Made by a program: the position numbers and the translations under genes. From positions 175,497 to 239,496 of the forward strand of contig NZ_JPRF03000002.1 of NCBI RefSeq assembly GCF_001188955.3: 64,000 nt of DNA, read 5' to 3'. The notes beneath the pieces were generated by a model. The model was not told the DNA's origin, ran no database searches, and saw only the letters and a program-made list of their open reading frames with translations. The DNA comes from Kitasatospora aureofaciens. GTDB lineage: Bacteria; Actinomycetota; Actinomycetes; Streptomycetales; Streptomycetaceae. Positions within the stretch are counted from its first letter, which is position 1. Each line of letters starts with the position of its first letter. This document shows positions 8,699 through 18,395 of this stretch, one piece after another.

Positions 8699-9307
8699 TC
8701 AGCCTCGGCGGCGGTTGAGTACACCGATGAGGGTGGCCAGGTCGGCGGCGCCGGCCGGGTCGTCCGGGTAACGGGTGGTCTGGAGAGGACCGACCTCCGG
8801 AAGGATGACGTCCTCACGGGCAAGGACGTGGGTCAGGGTCAGCAGGGCCGCGCGGGCGTTGCCGTCGGCGAAGGGGTGGAAGAAGGCCACGTCGAGGTAC
8901 GCGCGAGCCGCGCGGGCGGCCAGCGCGACTTCCGGGTCGGTCGCTTCCCGCAGGCATGCGGCGAAGTCAGACTGAGTGCGCGGGGTCCGGGCGTAGCGTT
9001 CACGGCCGGCCTTTGCGTAGGCGTCGTTCTCACGGAACGGCGCCTCTGTTTCGCCGAGAACCTCGCGTTGCCAGGCCGCCAGCAGGGCGAAGTCCAGCGG
9101 GGCGCGGCGGGCGGCATCGGCGCGGGCTCGGGTATAGGCCAGGTGCAGGCGCTTGGCGCGGGCGGGGTCGCGTTGGCGGACCGGTCCCTCGCACCATGCC
9201 CGGAACCCGTCGCGCGCCGTCAGGTTTCGCCGCAGAGTGGGTGCGTGGTGCCAGTCAGTCTCGTGGCGCACGCGCAGCCAGGTTGAGAGGCTGTCAGTGG
9301 TGGTCAT
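8699..9307 (-). CDS. Fic-domain protein
   Basis: 202 aa. The Fic motif is HPFADGNAR at residues 144-152, matching HPFx(D/E)GNxR with the usual second Gly replaced by Ala. Fic enzymes transfer AMP or related groups to target hydroxyls and often serve as toxins. The inhibitory (S/T)xxxE(G/N) helix was not found in the protein, so an inhibitor could be in trans. Its start overlaps the upstream gene's stop by 14 bp, so the two are co-translated. Confidence 0.85.
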   Translation of the reverse strand: MTTTDSLSTWLRVRHETDWHHAPTLRRNLTARDGFRAWCEGPVRQRDPARAKRLHLAYTRARADAARRAPLDFALLAAWQREVLGETEAPFRENDAYAKAGRERYARTPRTQSDFAACLREATDPEVALAARAARAYLDVAFFHPFADGNARAALLTLTHVLAREDVILPEVGPLQTTRYPDDPAGAADLATLIGVLNRRRG

Positions 9308-10037
9308 GGAGCTCCTCCAGGTCCGCCCACTGGCGGTGGTCGGGGTAGGGGATGTGGCCGGTGAGATCCGCGGCGAGGTCCTCGCCGACGGATTCGATCA
9401 GTGTCCGTCCGGGGTTGACCCAGCTCTTGAAGCGTCCTCCGATCGCCCTCTCCACGGCCTGTCCGGCCTCGGCCCGGCCCATACCGGTGGCGGTGAGGAA
9501 CCAGGTCAGGACCACCGACGCCAGGCCCTGCCAGCCGGCTTCCGCTCCCGAATCCAGCACGTGCGTCACGAGCCGGACGCAGGCCCGTTCCAGGTACCAG
9601 CTGCGGTCCTCGGGACAGGTGTGCGGTGGCGGCGCAAGCTCGGTGAAGCGCTGGGCCAGCCGCTCCAGCCACTCTCTCCACTCCAGGAGCGCGGCCACGG
9701 CCCGCGTCGCGGTCTCGTCAGGGGTCGTCACCGAGCTTGGCCCGCTGACCCAGCTTCCGACGGGGCCGCCGTGGCGGTAGCACCAGTTCCACCCCCACGC
9801 CCAGCTGCCGTATCGCTCGCGGATGACCGCGTCTACCTGGCGTTCGCACCAGTGCTCGGCCTGCCACCAGCCCGCCATGCCGGAGAGCACGGGTGGCACC
9901 CACTCGCGGATCAGCTCGCGAAGACGGGTTTCCTCATCCTCGTCCCACGGGAACGGGTGGCGGGCGGGGTCGAACTCGTCCCAGTTCCGAATGCCCTCGT
10001 AGGTGATGGGAGGTACCCGGTTCTCGGGGAAGGGCAA
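9294..10037 (-). CDS. Hypothetical Trp-rich protein, partner of Fic gene
   Basis: 247 aa, no signal peptide, unusually Trp-rich (AGWWQAEHWCERQ, GSWAWGWNWCYRHGG, LEWREWLERLAQ). I do not recognise the family. The TGA lies inside the Fic start region (14-bp overlap), so the two are almost certainly one operon. By analogy with Fic toxin pairs it may control or be modified by the Fic enzyme, but no inhibitor motif (S/T)xxxE(G/N) stands out. Function is therefore open. Confidence 0.75.
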   Translation of the reverse strand: MPFPENRVPPITYEGIRNWDEFDPARHPFPWDEDEETRLRELIREWVPPVLSGMAGWWQAEHWCERQVDAVIRERYGSWAWGWNWCYRHGGPVGSWVSGPSSVTTPDETATRAVAALLEWREWLERLAQRFTELAPPPHTCPEDRSWYLERACVRLVTHVLDSGAEAGWQGLASVVLTWFLTATGMGRAEAGQAVERAIGGRFKSWVNPGRTLIESVGEDLAADLTGHIPYPDHRQWADLEELHDHH

Positions 10038-10204
10038 GGTGTCTCGGTTGTACCTCAGTGCGGTCCCCCTTCCCGCTGTCCGATGTGATCAGCGCACCAG
10101 TCTCGGCTCGCGGACCCCGGGGAGGCGAACGGTTTTCCGGACCGCCGACTGATGCCACCTGATGAAGACCCTCCCCGCGGCGAGCAGGAAGATCCGGCCG
10201 GGCG

Positions 10205-10315
10205 CCAGGCATGACGCCACCGCTGCATCGACCGTACGGTGACCCGAAAACCAGCCGCGAGCACCCTGTTGCCGTCACCGCGTTCGAACTGCTCGGCGGC
10301 GGCCTCCAGCCGCAC
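10205..10315 (-). pseudogene. IS630-type transposase HTH fragment
   Basis: MRLEAAAEQFERGDGN followed by VRSMQRWRHAWR resembles the N-terminal HTH of IS630-family transposases. Coding similarity stops after ~37 residues. There are no catalytic residues and no inverted repeats, so this is a relic. Confidence 0.45.
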
Positions 10316-10451
10316 CCGCTTACACCGGGCTCTTGGGCAGTGAACCCGCCACCCTGCGTGTATCGCGCCCCGATGTTATACCGCAGGGATCGAGGGCCGT
10401 CAGCACCTACTGCAAGGCGATTTCACGCTGAGTGACTGAAATCGAGCATGC

Positions 10452-11339
10452 TCAAGTGGCCGAGCAGGCTTCCATCAGGGCGTTGACCACGACGCCGACC
10501 GCAGGACGCGCGGCTGAGGTGGACCGCCAGATGGCGAGTACCCGGCGGCGAGGGGCGTCCGCCAGGGGGATAAACCGCACGGGGGCTGATGTTCGTTCAC
10601 GTCCCAGGTGGGGAATGATGGCGACGCCCAGACCTGCCGCGACCAAGGCGATCTGCGTGGGGTGCTCCGAGGCAGTGTGAGCGATGCGGGCTGTCTTGAG
10701 ACTGCGCAACAGCCAATCGTGACACAGTTGTCCCTTGCTCGAGGTGATCCAGTCCTCTGCGCCAAGATCGGCCAGGCTCAGCACCGGAAGACCAGCGAGC
10801 CGGTGGTCCGCCGGTAGGGCGATGTCATAGGTGTCTTCAAAGAGGACACGGTGGTCCAAGCCCTGGGGTAGGGCGAGTGGTTCGTCGGTCCAGTCTTCGA
10901 CCACGGCCAGGTCGAGCAGCCCGCGTTGCACCGCGGGGATGGCTTCGTACGGTTCCTGTTCCCGCGCCGACACCATCAGGTCGCGGTACCGAGACCGGAG
11001 GGCCCGCAGGGTCAACGGGAGCAGCGCGCGGGCGGCGGTGGGGAAGGCCGCGATCGTGAGGCTTCCGGTCACCGCTCCGCGGTGCTGCGCCATGGTTGCC
11101 ATGACGCGCTCCACCTGCGCGAGCAGATCTGCCGCCTGTCCGGCGAGCAGGGTGCCGGCCTCTGTCAGGCGAATGCCTCTTCCCTGACGTTCCGTCAGGT
11201 TAGTGCCGATCTCCTGTTCAAGTCGTGCGATCTGCTGCGAGATCGCCGAGGTGGTGACATGAAGGAGCTGTGCCGCACCCACGACCGACCCGGTCGTCGA
11301 GACTGCGTGCAGCACGCGCAGGCGTTCGAGGTTCAACAT
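10452..11339 (-). CDS. LysR-family transcriptional regulator
   Basis: 295 aa, the normal length for the family. The N-terminal winged HTH is at residues 1-60 (LERLRVLHAVSTTGSVVGAA, then HVTTSAISQQIARLEQEIG). The effector-binding domain covers ~90-295, with GSLTIAAFPTAARALLP at its start. LysR proteins usually sense a small molecule and control a divergent gene; here the gene beyond its start (11550, plus strand) encodes a secreted protein. A relic of a second LysR start lies at 15480-15560, also upstream of a secreted-protein gene. Confidence 0.92.
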   Translation of the reverse strand: MLNLERLRVLHAVSTTGSVVGAAQLLHVTTSAISQQIARLEQEIGTNLTERQGRGIRLTEAGTLLAGQAADLLAQVERVMATMAQHRGAVTGSLTIAAFPTAARALLPLTLRALRSRYRDLMVSAREQEPYEAIPAVQRGLLDLAVVEDWTDEPLALPQGLDHRVLFEDTYDIALPADHRLAGLPVLSLADLGAEDWITSSKGQLCHDWLLRSLKTARIAHTASEHPTQIALVAAGLGVAIIPHLGRERTSAPVRFIPLADAPRRRVLAIWRSTSAARPAVGVVVNALMEACSAT

Positions 11340-11549
11340 CTCAGTGATGCTATGAGATGCAGTCGACGGATTTTCACTTGTCCTTCCCGATGATCCACTT
11401 CAGAGTGGACGCAGTGCAGCAGGCCGCGGCCGCCGGACGCGTACACTGGCGATCGCTGGAGGTTCAGCGCGAGGACGGCTCGTGTGCGATCAGGCGGCCA
11501 GCCGGGGGGCGGATCGCTCCTCGGCGTTCCATGACTGAGGAATCACACT

Positions 11550-12020
11550 TTGAAGCTCAACACGATCCGCAAGATGGTCGCAGCCGGCGCCCTGGCTTTG
11601 GGCCTCGTGGGCGTCGCCGACACCCAGGCAATGGCGACGACGTACAGCTCGGCGTTCGATGGGCGATACCTGTACCTCACCGGGAGCCCGGTGGAGGGCG
11701 GCGGAAGCGCCTGCAGCTCCCGGCAGATTTACCTGGCCGCGGGCGACTACGTCTGGGGCATGGTCACCGACCAGGGCGATGACACCGCGACCATCGCCGG
11801 AGACGGCATCTACCGGTCCTTCGACATGAACAGCCCTGGCGTGCGTTCGATCTACCTGGCCGCCGGTACGTACAGCTGGAACGACTGCATCACCCAGCAT
11901 AACGGCTACTACAGCATGACCAGCACCCTGGACGCCGGGTACGGCCCCGCCACCCTCTACGCGAGCAACATCTACCTCGCTTCGGGCGGCTACACCGTGG
12001 GAAGCCTGCTCGAACACTGA
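11550..12020 (+). CDS. Secreted small protein, unknown function
   Basis: 156 aa from a TTG start with GAGG upstream. Clear Sec signal peptide: MKLNTIRKMVAAGALALGLV, cleaved near TQAMA-TTYSS. The mature part is beta-rich with repeated IYLAAGDYVWG, IYLAAGTYSWN and IYLASGGYTVG units, suggesting a small repeated beta fold. It has two Cys. It lies divergent to the LysR gene, which may control it. No homologue recognised. Confidence 0.8.
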   Translation: MKLNTIRKMVAAGALALGLVGVADTQAMATTYSSAFDGRYLYLTGSPVEGGGSACSSRQIYLAAGDYVWGMVTDQGDDTATIAGDGIYRSFDMNSPGVRSIYLAAGTYSWNDCITQHNGYYSMTSTLDAGYGPATLYASNIYLASGGYTVGSLLEH

Positions 12021-12075
12021 CCGGTAGTCGAAGAGACGGCCACACCTCACCCCACGCGAGACCTGTGTCCTCGAT

Positions 12076-13561
12076 GTGCTGGCACATCGAGGACACGTAC
12101 TCGATCATCAGCTCAAGCTGCACCGATGGGCAAGGAGCGATCCGGACCGCCGGTTCGCTGACGTATTCAACTTGATCTGCGACCGGGCCATGCTGTTGGT
12201 GGCCTGGGAGCGGGTGTCTGGCAACCGGGGTGCCAGGACAGCGGGCGTGGATGCGGTCACCCGCTACCACGTCGAGGAACGCCTGGGCGTGATCCCGTTC
12301 CTGGAGGAGCTTCGCTCCTCGCTCAGGGACGGGTCCTTACAAGCGCTGCCGGTCAAGCAGGCGGTGACCCCCAAGAAGAACGGCAAGGTCCGTTACCTGG
12401 GGATCCCGACCTTGCGGGACCGGGTCGCGCAGATGGAGCTCAAGCTGGTCCTGGAACCGATCTTCGAGGCTGACTTCTACCCGTCCAGTTACGGGTATCG
12501 GCCAGGACGTCGGGCCCAGGATGCCATCGCCAAGATCAACCACCTCACCAGCAGGCCGTCGAACTACGAATGGGTCATCGAGGGCGACATCAAGGCCTGC
12601 TTCGACAACGTCGATCATCACGTCCTGATGGACCTGGTGGGCGAGCGCGTCAAGGATCGCAAGGTCCTGCGGTTGGTCAGCGCGTTTCTGCGGGCCGGGG
12701 TTGTCGAACTGCACGGTGGACTCGCGGAGACCCTCACCGGGACTCCGCAGGGCGGGGTCGCCTCCTCGCTGCTGGCCAACATCTATCTCTCCGTCCTGGA
12801 CCGGCACTTCGCGCGGATCTGGGACGAGGAGATGTCCCGGCATTGCGTCGGCAACACCGGCGCCGACGGGGGCTGCCGAACTTCCGGCTGGTGCGATACG
12901 CGGATGACTTCGTCGTGCTCGTGCACGGCACGAGGGAGGACGCGCAAGCGCTCAAGACGGAGATCGGCATGCTGCTGGCCGGTCGGCTGAAGATGACCCT
13001 CTCGGAGGAGAAGACCCACATCACCCACATCGACGACGGTTTCGTCTTTCTCGGCTTCCACATCCAGGCGAAGACCCGAGGAGACGGTCGCCGTGTCGTG
13101 CTCACCATCCCGTCCAAACAGGCTTTGGCGTCGGTGATGCACAAGATCAAGAAACTGACGGAGCGGGGCACGACCCTGCTCTCGTTGGAGGCGGTGCTGC
13201 GGACGGTCAACCCGGTCCTGCGGGGCTGGGCGGCCTACTTCCGCTACGGCGCGTCAAGAAGACGTTCTCCTACCTCGGCCACTTTGCCTGGTGGAGAATG
13301 ATCCTCTGGATACGCCGCAAGCACCCCCGGCTGACCTGGAAACGGCTGCGTCGGCTGTATTTCGGAGCCGACTGCATCACCGAGGGCGGGATCGTCCTCT
13401 ACAGCCCGGCGAGGGTGCGGGTCGAACGCTACCGCTATCGCGGAGCGCAGATCAGCACGCGTTACAACGTCGACGAGGTGAACCCAGACGGAGCGCGCGT
13501 CCGCCGGACCACCCACGATGATGTGGCCTTCGTCGGCCAGGTCAGCGAATACCTCGCCTGA
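12076..13561 (+). pseudogene. Group II intron reverse transcriptase/maturase, frameshifted
   Basis: Three frames together rebuild the reverse transcriptase. Frame 1, to about 12840, has WERVSGNRGARTAGVDAV, PKKNGKVRYLGIPTLRDRVA and GTPQGGVASSLLANIYL. Frame 2 has FRLVRYADDFVVLVHG, the catalytic YADD box, and to ~13250 the maturase X region. Frame 3, to 13561, has the C-terminal region ending QVSEYLA. The N-terminus and the 5' intron RNA are missing: sequence before ~12110 is unrelated. Two frameshifts near 12860 and 13250 inactivate it unless they are sequencing errors. Confidence 0.85.
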
Positions 13562-13579
13562 CCCAGCGGGTCACGTGGA

Positions 13580-13614
13580 GAGCCGGATGCTCGGCCAACG
13601 GGCATGTCCGGTTC
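13580..13614 (+). ncRNA. Group II intron domain V
   Basis: The 35-nt stretch starting GAGCCGGATGCTCGGCC and ending CATGTCCGGTTC folds as the short hairpin of domain V, with the AGC triad and GNRA-like tip region. It is at the expected place just after the RT stop. The intron end is probably near 13675, where IS701-type coding sequence resumes. Confidence 0.75.
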
Positions 13615-13675
13615 GGCGGGCGGGGACGGGAAGACCGACACCCGAAACGGTGTACGGCGTCCCGTCCCCAACCCA

Positions 13676-14690
13676 ACTCGTAAAGAAAGGCACCACCTCC
13701 GCCGGAGTCCAGCGCCAGTACTCCGGAACCGCCGGCCGCACCGAGAATTGCCAGATCGGCGTCTTCGCCGTCTACGCCACCAACCGCGGCCACGCGCTGG
13801 TCGACCGCGAGCTCTACCTGCCCAAGTCCTGGACCGACGACCGCGAACGATGCCGCGCCGCCCGGATCCCCGACGAGCGCGTCTTCGCGACGAAGGGCGA
13901 CCTGGCCCGCACCATGATCACACGCGCGCTGGCATCGCCTCTGCCCATCGCCTGGGTCACAGCCGACTCCGCCTACGGCCAGGACTCCCACTTCCGCCGA
14001 TTCCTTGAAGACGCCCAACTCTCCTACGTGGTGGCAGTACCCAAGTCCCAGCAGGTCCACGGCCCTCGCATTGACCACCTCTTCCGCCAGTCCCCGCCCG
14101 AGGCCTGGCAGCGGCTGTCCGCCGGGGTCGGCGCGAAGGGCGAGCGCTTCTACGACTGGGCCGCCGCCCGCCTGCCCGCCATCTGGGAGTTCGACGGCGA
14201 CGAACCCGCCAGCGTTGGATGCTGGCCCGCCGCAGCATCACCAGACCCGACGAGATTGCCTACTACCTCGCGTGCGCGCCGCTGGAGGCCACCGTCGCGG
14301 ACCTGGTCCGTGTCGCCGGCTGCTGTTGGAAGATCGAGGAGTGCTTCCAGAGCGCCAAGAACGAGTGTGGCCTGGACCAGTACGAAGTACGCCGTTTCGT
14401 GGGCTGGTACCGACACATCACGCTCGCCATGCTCGCCCACATGTTCCTGGCTGCCATGGCCGCCCAGGAACGCGAAAAGGGGGAGGCGATCGCGACGCGC
14501 CCGGCCTCGTGGACCTCACGCCGGCCGAGATTCGCCGTCTGCTGGCAACTGGACCTCACCACCGTCCTCCGGACCGCAGCCTCGCAGTGACCTGGTCTCG
14601 GTGGCGGCGCCGACACCAAGCACACGCCCGCCGCTGTCACTACATGCGGCGCGGCCACCCGTGGGTGGGACATCCACGTCAAAGCCGCCC
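13676..14690 (+). pseudogene. IS701-type transposase, interrupted and frameshifted
   Basis: Coding similarity starts abruptly at LVKKGTTSAGVQRQYSGTAG, the region after the family's first Asp box, exactly where the intron ends. It continues NCQIGVFAVYATNRGHALVD and VTADSAYGQDSHFRRFLED (second Asp). After a break near 14210 it has WKIEECFQSAKNECGLDQYE, the catalytic Glu region. After another break near 14510 it ends VDLTPAEIRRLLATGPHHR with a basic tail. The 5' half is absent. Confidence 0.75.
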
Positions 14691-14699
14691 CACCCACCC

Positions 14700-15057
14700 A
14701 GCAGCCCCGCTACACTCGCCGCCACCAAACCGCTGACCAGGACATACGGAGAACTCTCACTGGAGTACTAGAAGCGATCCGTAAACCCCACATGAGGCTT
14801 GGGATTAGCGCGAGTGTTCGTGTTTTCCTTATTCGGGTGATCTCGACGTTGTCGCCGCATGAAGACAGGGCCCCTGTGCAGCTTGGAGGTTGTCGAGACC
14901 AAAAGCCACAAGGAGGCCCTTTTGTCGCTTTTGTACGCCGTCGCCGCGGTCGGCGGCAACTCGGCACCCCAAGGTGTGACTGCTCCGGATCGGTGGCGAG
15001 CCCGGCGAGCGCATTGACGCCCGCATTACCTGGCACTTTGACGGCTACGATCCCAGA
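14700..15057. other. Gap without a supported gene
   Basis: Tail of the IS701 region, then sequence with no plausible start and codon pattern on either strand. The stretch around GATCTCGACGTTGTCGCCGC (14837) could be a mobile-element end, but I found no inverted partner. Confidence 0.3.
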
Positions 15058-15098
15058 ATGGACAGCGCCCCGCGAACGCCACCGACCAACCGGCCGAC

Positions 15099-15350
15099 GG
15101 GGTGGACCAGGTCCGAGTATGCGCCCGGCCCGACTGTCCGAACCCGGTCCCGGCGGCCCGCACCAGGCCGCGCCTCTACTGCTCCCGCTCATGCCGCAGC
15201 AAAGTCGACCGTGCCAAGGCCAAGGCAACGACGGGGAGCGGACATGCGCGAGGACCAGGAGCACGCCCGAGACGAACGGCAGCCGTCGGCCCGGGCGGGC
15301 CAGCGCTCCAGGGCGATGGCGGCCGCCAGCCCTTCGGTCTTCGCGATGCG
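15099..15350 (+). pseudogene. Zinc-ribbon small protein, probably broken
   Basis: From a GTG near 15099: VDQVRVCARPDCPNPVPAAR then YCSRSCRSKVDRAKAK. The CxxxxC...CxxxC pattern suggests a small Zn-binding domain followed by a basic helix, as in short DNA-associated actinobacterial proteins. Near 15240 the more protein-like continuation (DMREDQEHARDERQPSARAG, ending at a stop near 15353) is in a different frame, so a frameshift is likely. Confidence 0.35.
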
Positions 15351-15479
15351 GTAGACGGTACGCGGGCCTTCCGGCGGGCGCTGATCCCGCCACGCATGCG
15401 GATCCCGGCCTTGCGGTCGGTGCCGATGTATGAGGTTCGGCCAGCTGCCGTGAGACCGTCAAGGTGGTGGCGTGCAGGA

Positions 15480-15560
15480 GGCGTGTGCATCGCCCACGAC
15501 CGATCCGGGCGTCGCCACAGCGCATAGTGAGCGCAGGTGTTCGAGGTTCAAGATCTAAGC
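15480..15560 (-). pseudogene. Relic of a second LysR gene start
   Basis: The minus strand reads LNLEHLRSLCAVATPGSVVG, matching LNLERLRVLHAVSTTGSVVG of the intact LysR at 11339. The upstream bases (ACGAGATGCGGTCCACGGA) also match those before the intact gene. The rest of the gene is missing. Confidence 0.55.
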
Positions 15561-15863
15561 GCTGCTACGAGATGCGGTCCACGGATGCTCGCTTGCGCCA
15601 TCCGGTGATCAAGCCCCAGAGTGTGATCATGCGCCGGGCCGCCGTTACTCGGGGGTAGCGCCGCAGGCCGATCCGTTCGGCTTCGGTGTGAGGGGGTCGG
15701 GCGCCCTCGTTGTGACGCTCGCGCTGTCAGGAGACCCTTCCAGCGCTTCGAGGTTCATGACGCGTCTGCCCGTGACGCCCCCCGGCAGCAGACGCGTCGT
15801 CACCTCCCCTCCTCCTGGACTTCCAGGGCTTCACCCTCATCGGATCATCGGAAAGGCACCACC

Positions 15864-16310
15864 ATGTCCGTTCTGCGCAGCAAGATCGCGCTCCTCTCCG
15901 CCACGGTCGGCCTCGCCGCCGGCACCGTGGCCCTCGCCACCCCGGCCAGTGCCGACGTCATCACGGGTGAAGGAGACCAGGGCCTTTGCACCTACCGAGT
16001 CTGCATGTCGTACTACGGCAGCGGCAACGGCGCCTGGTTCAGGTCGAACTACCCCGAGGTGACCGACCTGGCCGGCTGGCAATTCGGCCGCGGCGCGTTC
16101 AATAACTCCTACCAGTGGAGCGGTGACGGCCTGCCCGTCAAGAATGCCGCGGCCTGGATTGTGAACACCGGCTCCCAGGACATCTACGTGTATGTCAACA
16201 GTAAGGCCTACGGATGGGGCGCCTACGACCTGGTCTACCCCGGCCACGGCGGCAACCTGCAGGTCACCCGCAACAACGAGGCCTCGTACTCGACCACCCC
16301 CTACTCGTGA
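15864..16310 (+). CDS. Secreted small protein, unknown function
   Basis: 148 aa. Signal peptide MSVLRSKIALLSATVGLAAG to ...TPASA-DVI. GAAAGG lies upstream of the ATG. The mature region is aromatic- and Gly-rich (CTYRVCMSYYGSGNGAWFRS, GWQFGRGAFNNSYQWSGDG) with a close Cys pair, probably one disulfide. It resembles small secreted actinobacterial proteins of the peptidase-inhibitor I36 or lactococcin-972 size class, but I cannot place it. It sits downstream of a LysR relic, mirroring the 10.4-12.0 kb pair. Confidence 0.8.
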   Translation: MSVLRSKIALLSATVGLAAGTVALATPASADVITGEGDQGLCTYRVCMSYYGSGNGAWFRSNYPEVTDLAGWQFGRGAFNNSYQWSGDGLPVKNAAAWIVNTGSQDIYVYVNSKAYGWGAYDLVYPGHGGNLQVTRNNEASYSTTPYS

Positions 16311-16430
16311 TCGTCGCCGGCTGACGGCTGGTGGCCGTCGGCCATGCACCGATCTCGCCGGGCCGGCCGCTCCCGCAACCGCGGCCGACCCGGCAGCCAC
16401 GCCCCTGCCCCAGGAAGGACCCCAACTGCC

Positions 16431-17348
16431 GTGCCGCGCTCCCCACACCGAGTGGCCACCACCGGATCCGCCGCGCTCGTCGTCACGGCGCTCGGCGCGC
16501 TGCTGACCGGCTGCGCGGGTCCCAACCACCCGGTGGCCTCCTCCTACCCCGCGGCCGCCGCCCCGACCCTGGCGGACATCTCGGCAACGCCCAGTGCGGC
16601 CGTCCCGTCCGCCGCCCCGACCGACCTGAGCACCCTGCGCCTGCCGATCGAGCAGTACGTGCTCACCCCGGCCGAGAACGCCGAGCTGACCCACGCCACC
16701 TGGGTGCTGGCCGCCGACTGCATTCAGCACCACGGCATCACGTTCCCGACACCGGCCGCCCTCACCGGCCTGCGCAGCGGCAGCGAGGTGCCGCGCCGCT
16801 ACGGACCGGCCGACCCGGCCGCCGCCGCCAAGTACGGCTACCACAACCCGCCCGCGCCGGACGGGAACAACGTGCCGACCGACAACCTGTCCTCCTTGCC
16901 GACCGCTCAACGCACCACCGTGTTCAGCTGCCACCAGGACGCCCAGACCCGACTCACCGGCGGCGCGACCTTCGGTTCCTCACCGATCGGCGAGCAGATC
17001 AACTCCCGCAGCTACACGAAAGCCGCCGACGACGACCGGGTCAAGGCAGCCTTCACCGCCTGGTCCGCCTGCATGAAGAACGCCGGCTACACCTACGCCT
17101 CACCGATCGACGCCTACAACGACCCGCACTGGCAGGGAACTTCCACCGCCGGCCAGCAGGAGATCGCCACCGCCCAGGCCGACATCGCCTGCAAGCAGCA
17201 GACCAACCTGATCGGCACCTGGTACGCGGTGGACGCCGCCTACCAGCAGCAGCAGATCCATGCGCACCAGTCCGAACTCGACCGCGACCGCACCGCCGAG
17301 CAGCAGCAACTGACCGCAGCCCGCAAGGCATTGGGACAGAGTGGCTGA
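16431..17348 (+). CDS. Lipoprotein, unknown function
   Basis: 305 aa from the GTG at 16431, chosen because AGGAAGG lies at 16412 and it gives a clean lipoprotein signal: basic start, ALVVTALGALLTGC with the lipobox Leu-Thr-Gly-Cys. The frame is open further upstream but that part is low-complexity. The mature protein has paired Cys (LAADCIQHHGITFPTP, WSACMKNAGYTYASP, DIACKQQTNLIGTWYAVD), giving probable disulfides, and a C-terminal helix rich in Gln. This pattern is frequent in Streptomyces lipoproteins of unknown role. It should be anchored on the outer face of the membrane. Confidence 0.85.
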   Translation: MPRSPHRVATTGSAALVVTALGALLTGCAGPNHPVASSYPAAAAPTLADISATPSAAVPSAAPTDLSTLRLPIEQYVLTPAENAELTHATWVLAADCIQHHGITFPTPAALTGLRSGSEVPRRYGPADPAAAAKYGYHNPPAPDGNNVPTDNLSSLPTAQRTTVFSCHQDAQTRLTGGATFGSSPIGEQINSRSYTKAADDDRVKAAFTAWSACMKNAGYTYASPIDAYNDPHWQGTSTAGQQEIATAQADIACKQQTNLIGTWYAVDAAYQQQQIHAHQSELDRDRTAEQQQLTAARKALGQSG

Positions 17349-17636
17349 GTAGCGCGTGGGCTCGCCCGGGCCGTCGTGCACCCCGCACAGGGCCCGCAGC
17401 CCCACCGGCGGCCGGGCCGGACAGCACGGACCACGCGGTGGTCCCGGCGCCCGCCAGCCACCCGAACCCGCACCACCGACCCCGCACCACTACCCTCCAC
17501 CGGGCCCCCGCCCGCCTCGCCGCCCATGCGGGTCACCACGCCAGGGAACCACCGAGCTGGGAGAACGTTGAGCGGGGCTGTGTTCGGGGCTGCTCGTCTC
17601 TACCTTGGCGGTGGAGGAGGGATAGCAGATGGGCTC

Positions 17637-17780
17637 GTGTTCGAGGAGTTGGAAGCCCGGGAGGCTGCCGCTCGGGCTTGGGCGGAAGAGCTGCAGACCG
17701 AGCTTGCTGGGCTGTCGGGGAAGCTTGAGCCGGCCCGTGATGGGCTGGAGCCCCCGGGCCCGGCACGGCATCACCGCATG
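17637..17780 (+). pseudogene. Coiled-coil protein fragment interrupted by intron
   Basis: From GTG 17637: VFEELEAREAAARAWAEELQ, then TELAGLSGKLEPARDGLE, a charged coiled coil like those in front of several Streptomyces transposase or recombinase genes. The frame loses meaning where the group II intron begins near 17780. Nothing is recognisable as its 3' half. Confidence 0.45.
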
Positions 17781-18395
17781 TCAGGTGCCATTTGGGGCAG
17801 GCCGGAAATGCCGACGACCCGTGTGCCACGAATGCGAAAAGAACTGCATGTAGGAAGTTCTGGAAGCAATGCTGTGCAAGAGATGAAGGTTTGGCCCTTC
17901 GGAGTCGCCCTGCGGGGGGAGGCTCCAAACCGCCGCATGCTGCGAGAGCGGTGACGCGATCGTGGTGAGCGATGTGGAAAAGGCGCCTTGCAGGCGTCAG
18001 GTGGGGATCAGGAAGGCGAACGCAAGTGAACCGCTGATGAAGTGCCGTTACTGCATTAAGTGACATCGAAACCGGACGCACGGGTTGGAGTCCGGGATAA
18101 GTCTGGCGGGTGCCCGTCTAATGGCCAGGCGGTGTCCGGCACGGAGGCGGCGCGAGCCTGGTCTGCTGGTCTTGCACGGAACGTGGGAAGGCACGCTTCG
18201 ACACTGCCGCCCGGGAGGGAGGCGAGAGGGAGCTCCCCAAGCGGCTGAACCGCAAGGGGCTGAGTACCGTCGCGAAGGGTGCTGGCGGACCGGCTCGTAG
18301 TAGTGCAGAAGCCTCTGTAACGGGGGTGGAGCGAAGGGGTCGGGTCATCCGTGGCTGTGTGTGTCTGGTCAACCGGACGTTCTCCGGGAGGAGCC
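17781..18395 (+). ncRNA. Group II intron 5' RNA (domains I-IV)
   Basis: About 600 nt between the coiled-coil fragment and the RT start, without coding character. It carries blocks typical of bacterial group II introns, such as GTGAACCGCTGATGAAG near 18026 and CTCGTAGTAGTGCAGAAGCC near 18294 followed by GGAGCGAAGGGG. The 5' end may be the GTGCC near 17781, but the exact boundary is uncertain. The element lacks a 3' end (domains V-VI not found after 19510). Confidence 0.65.
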
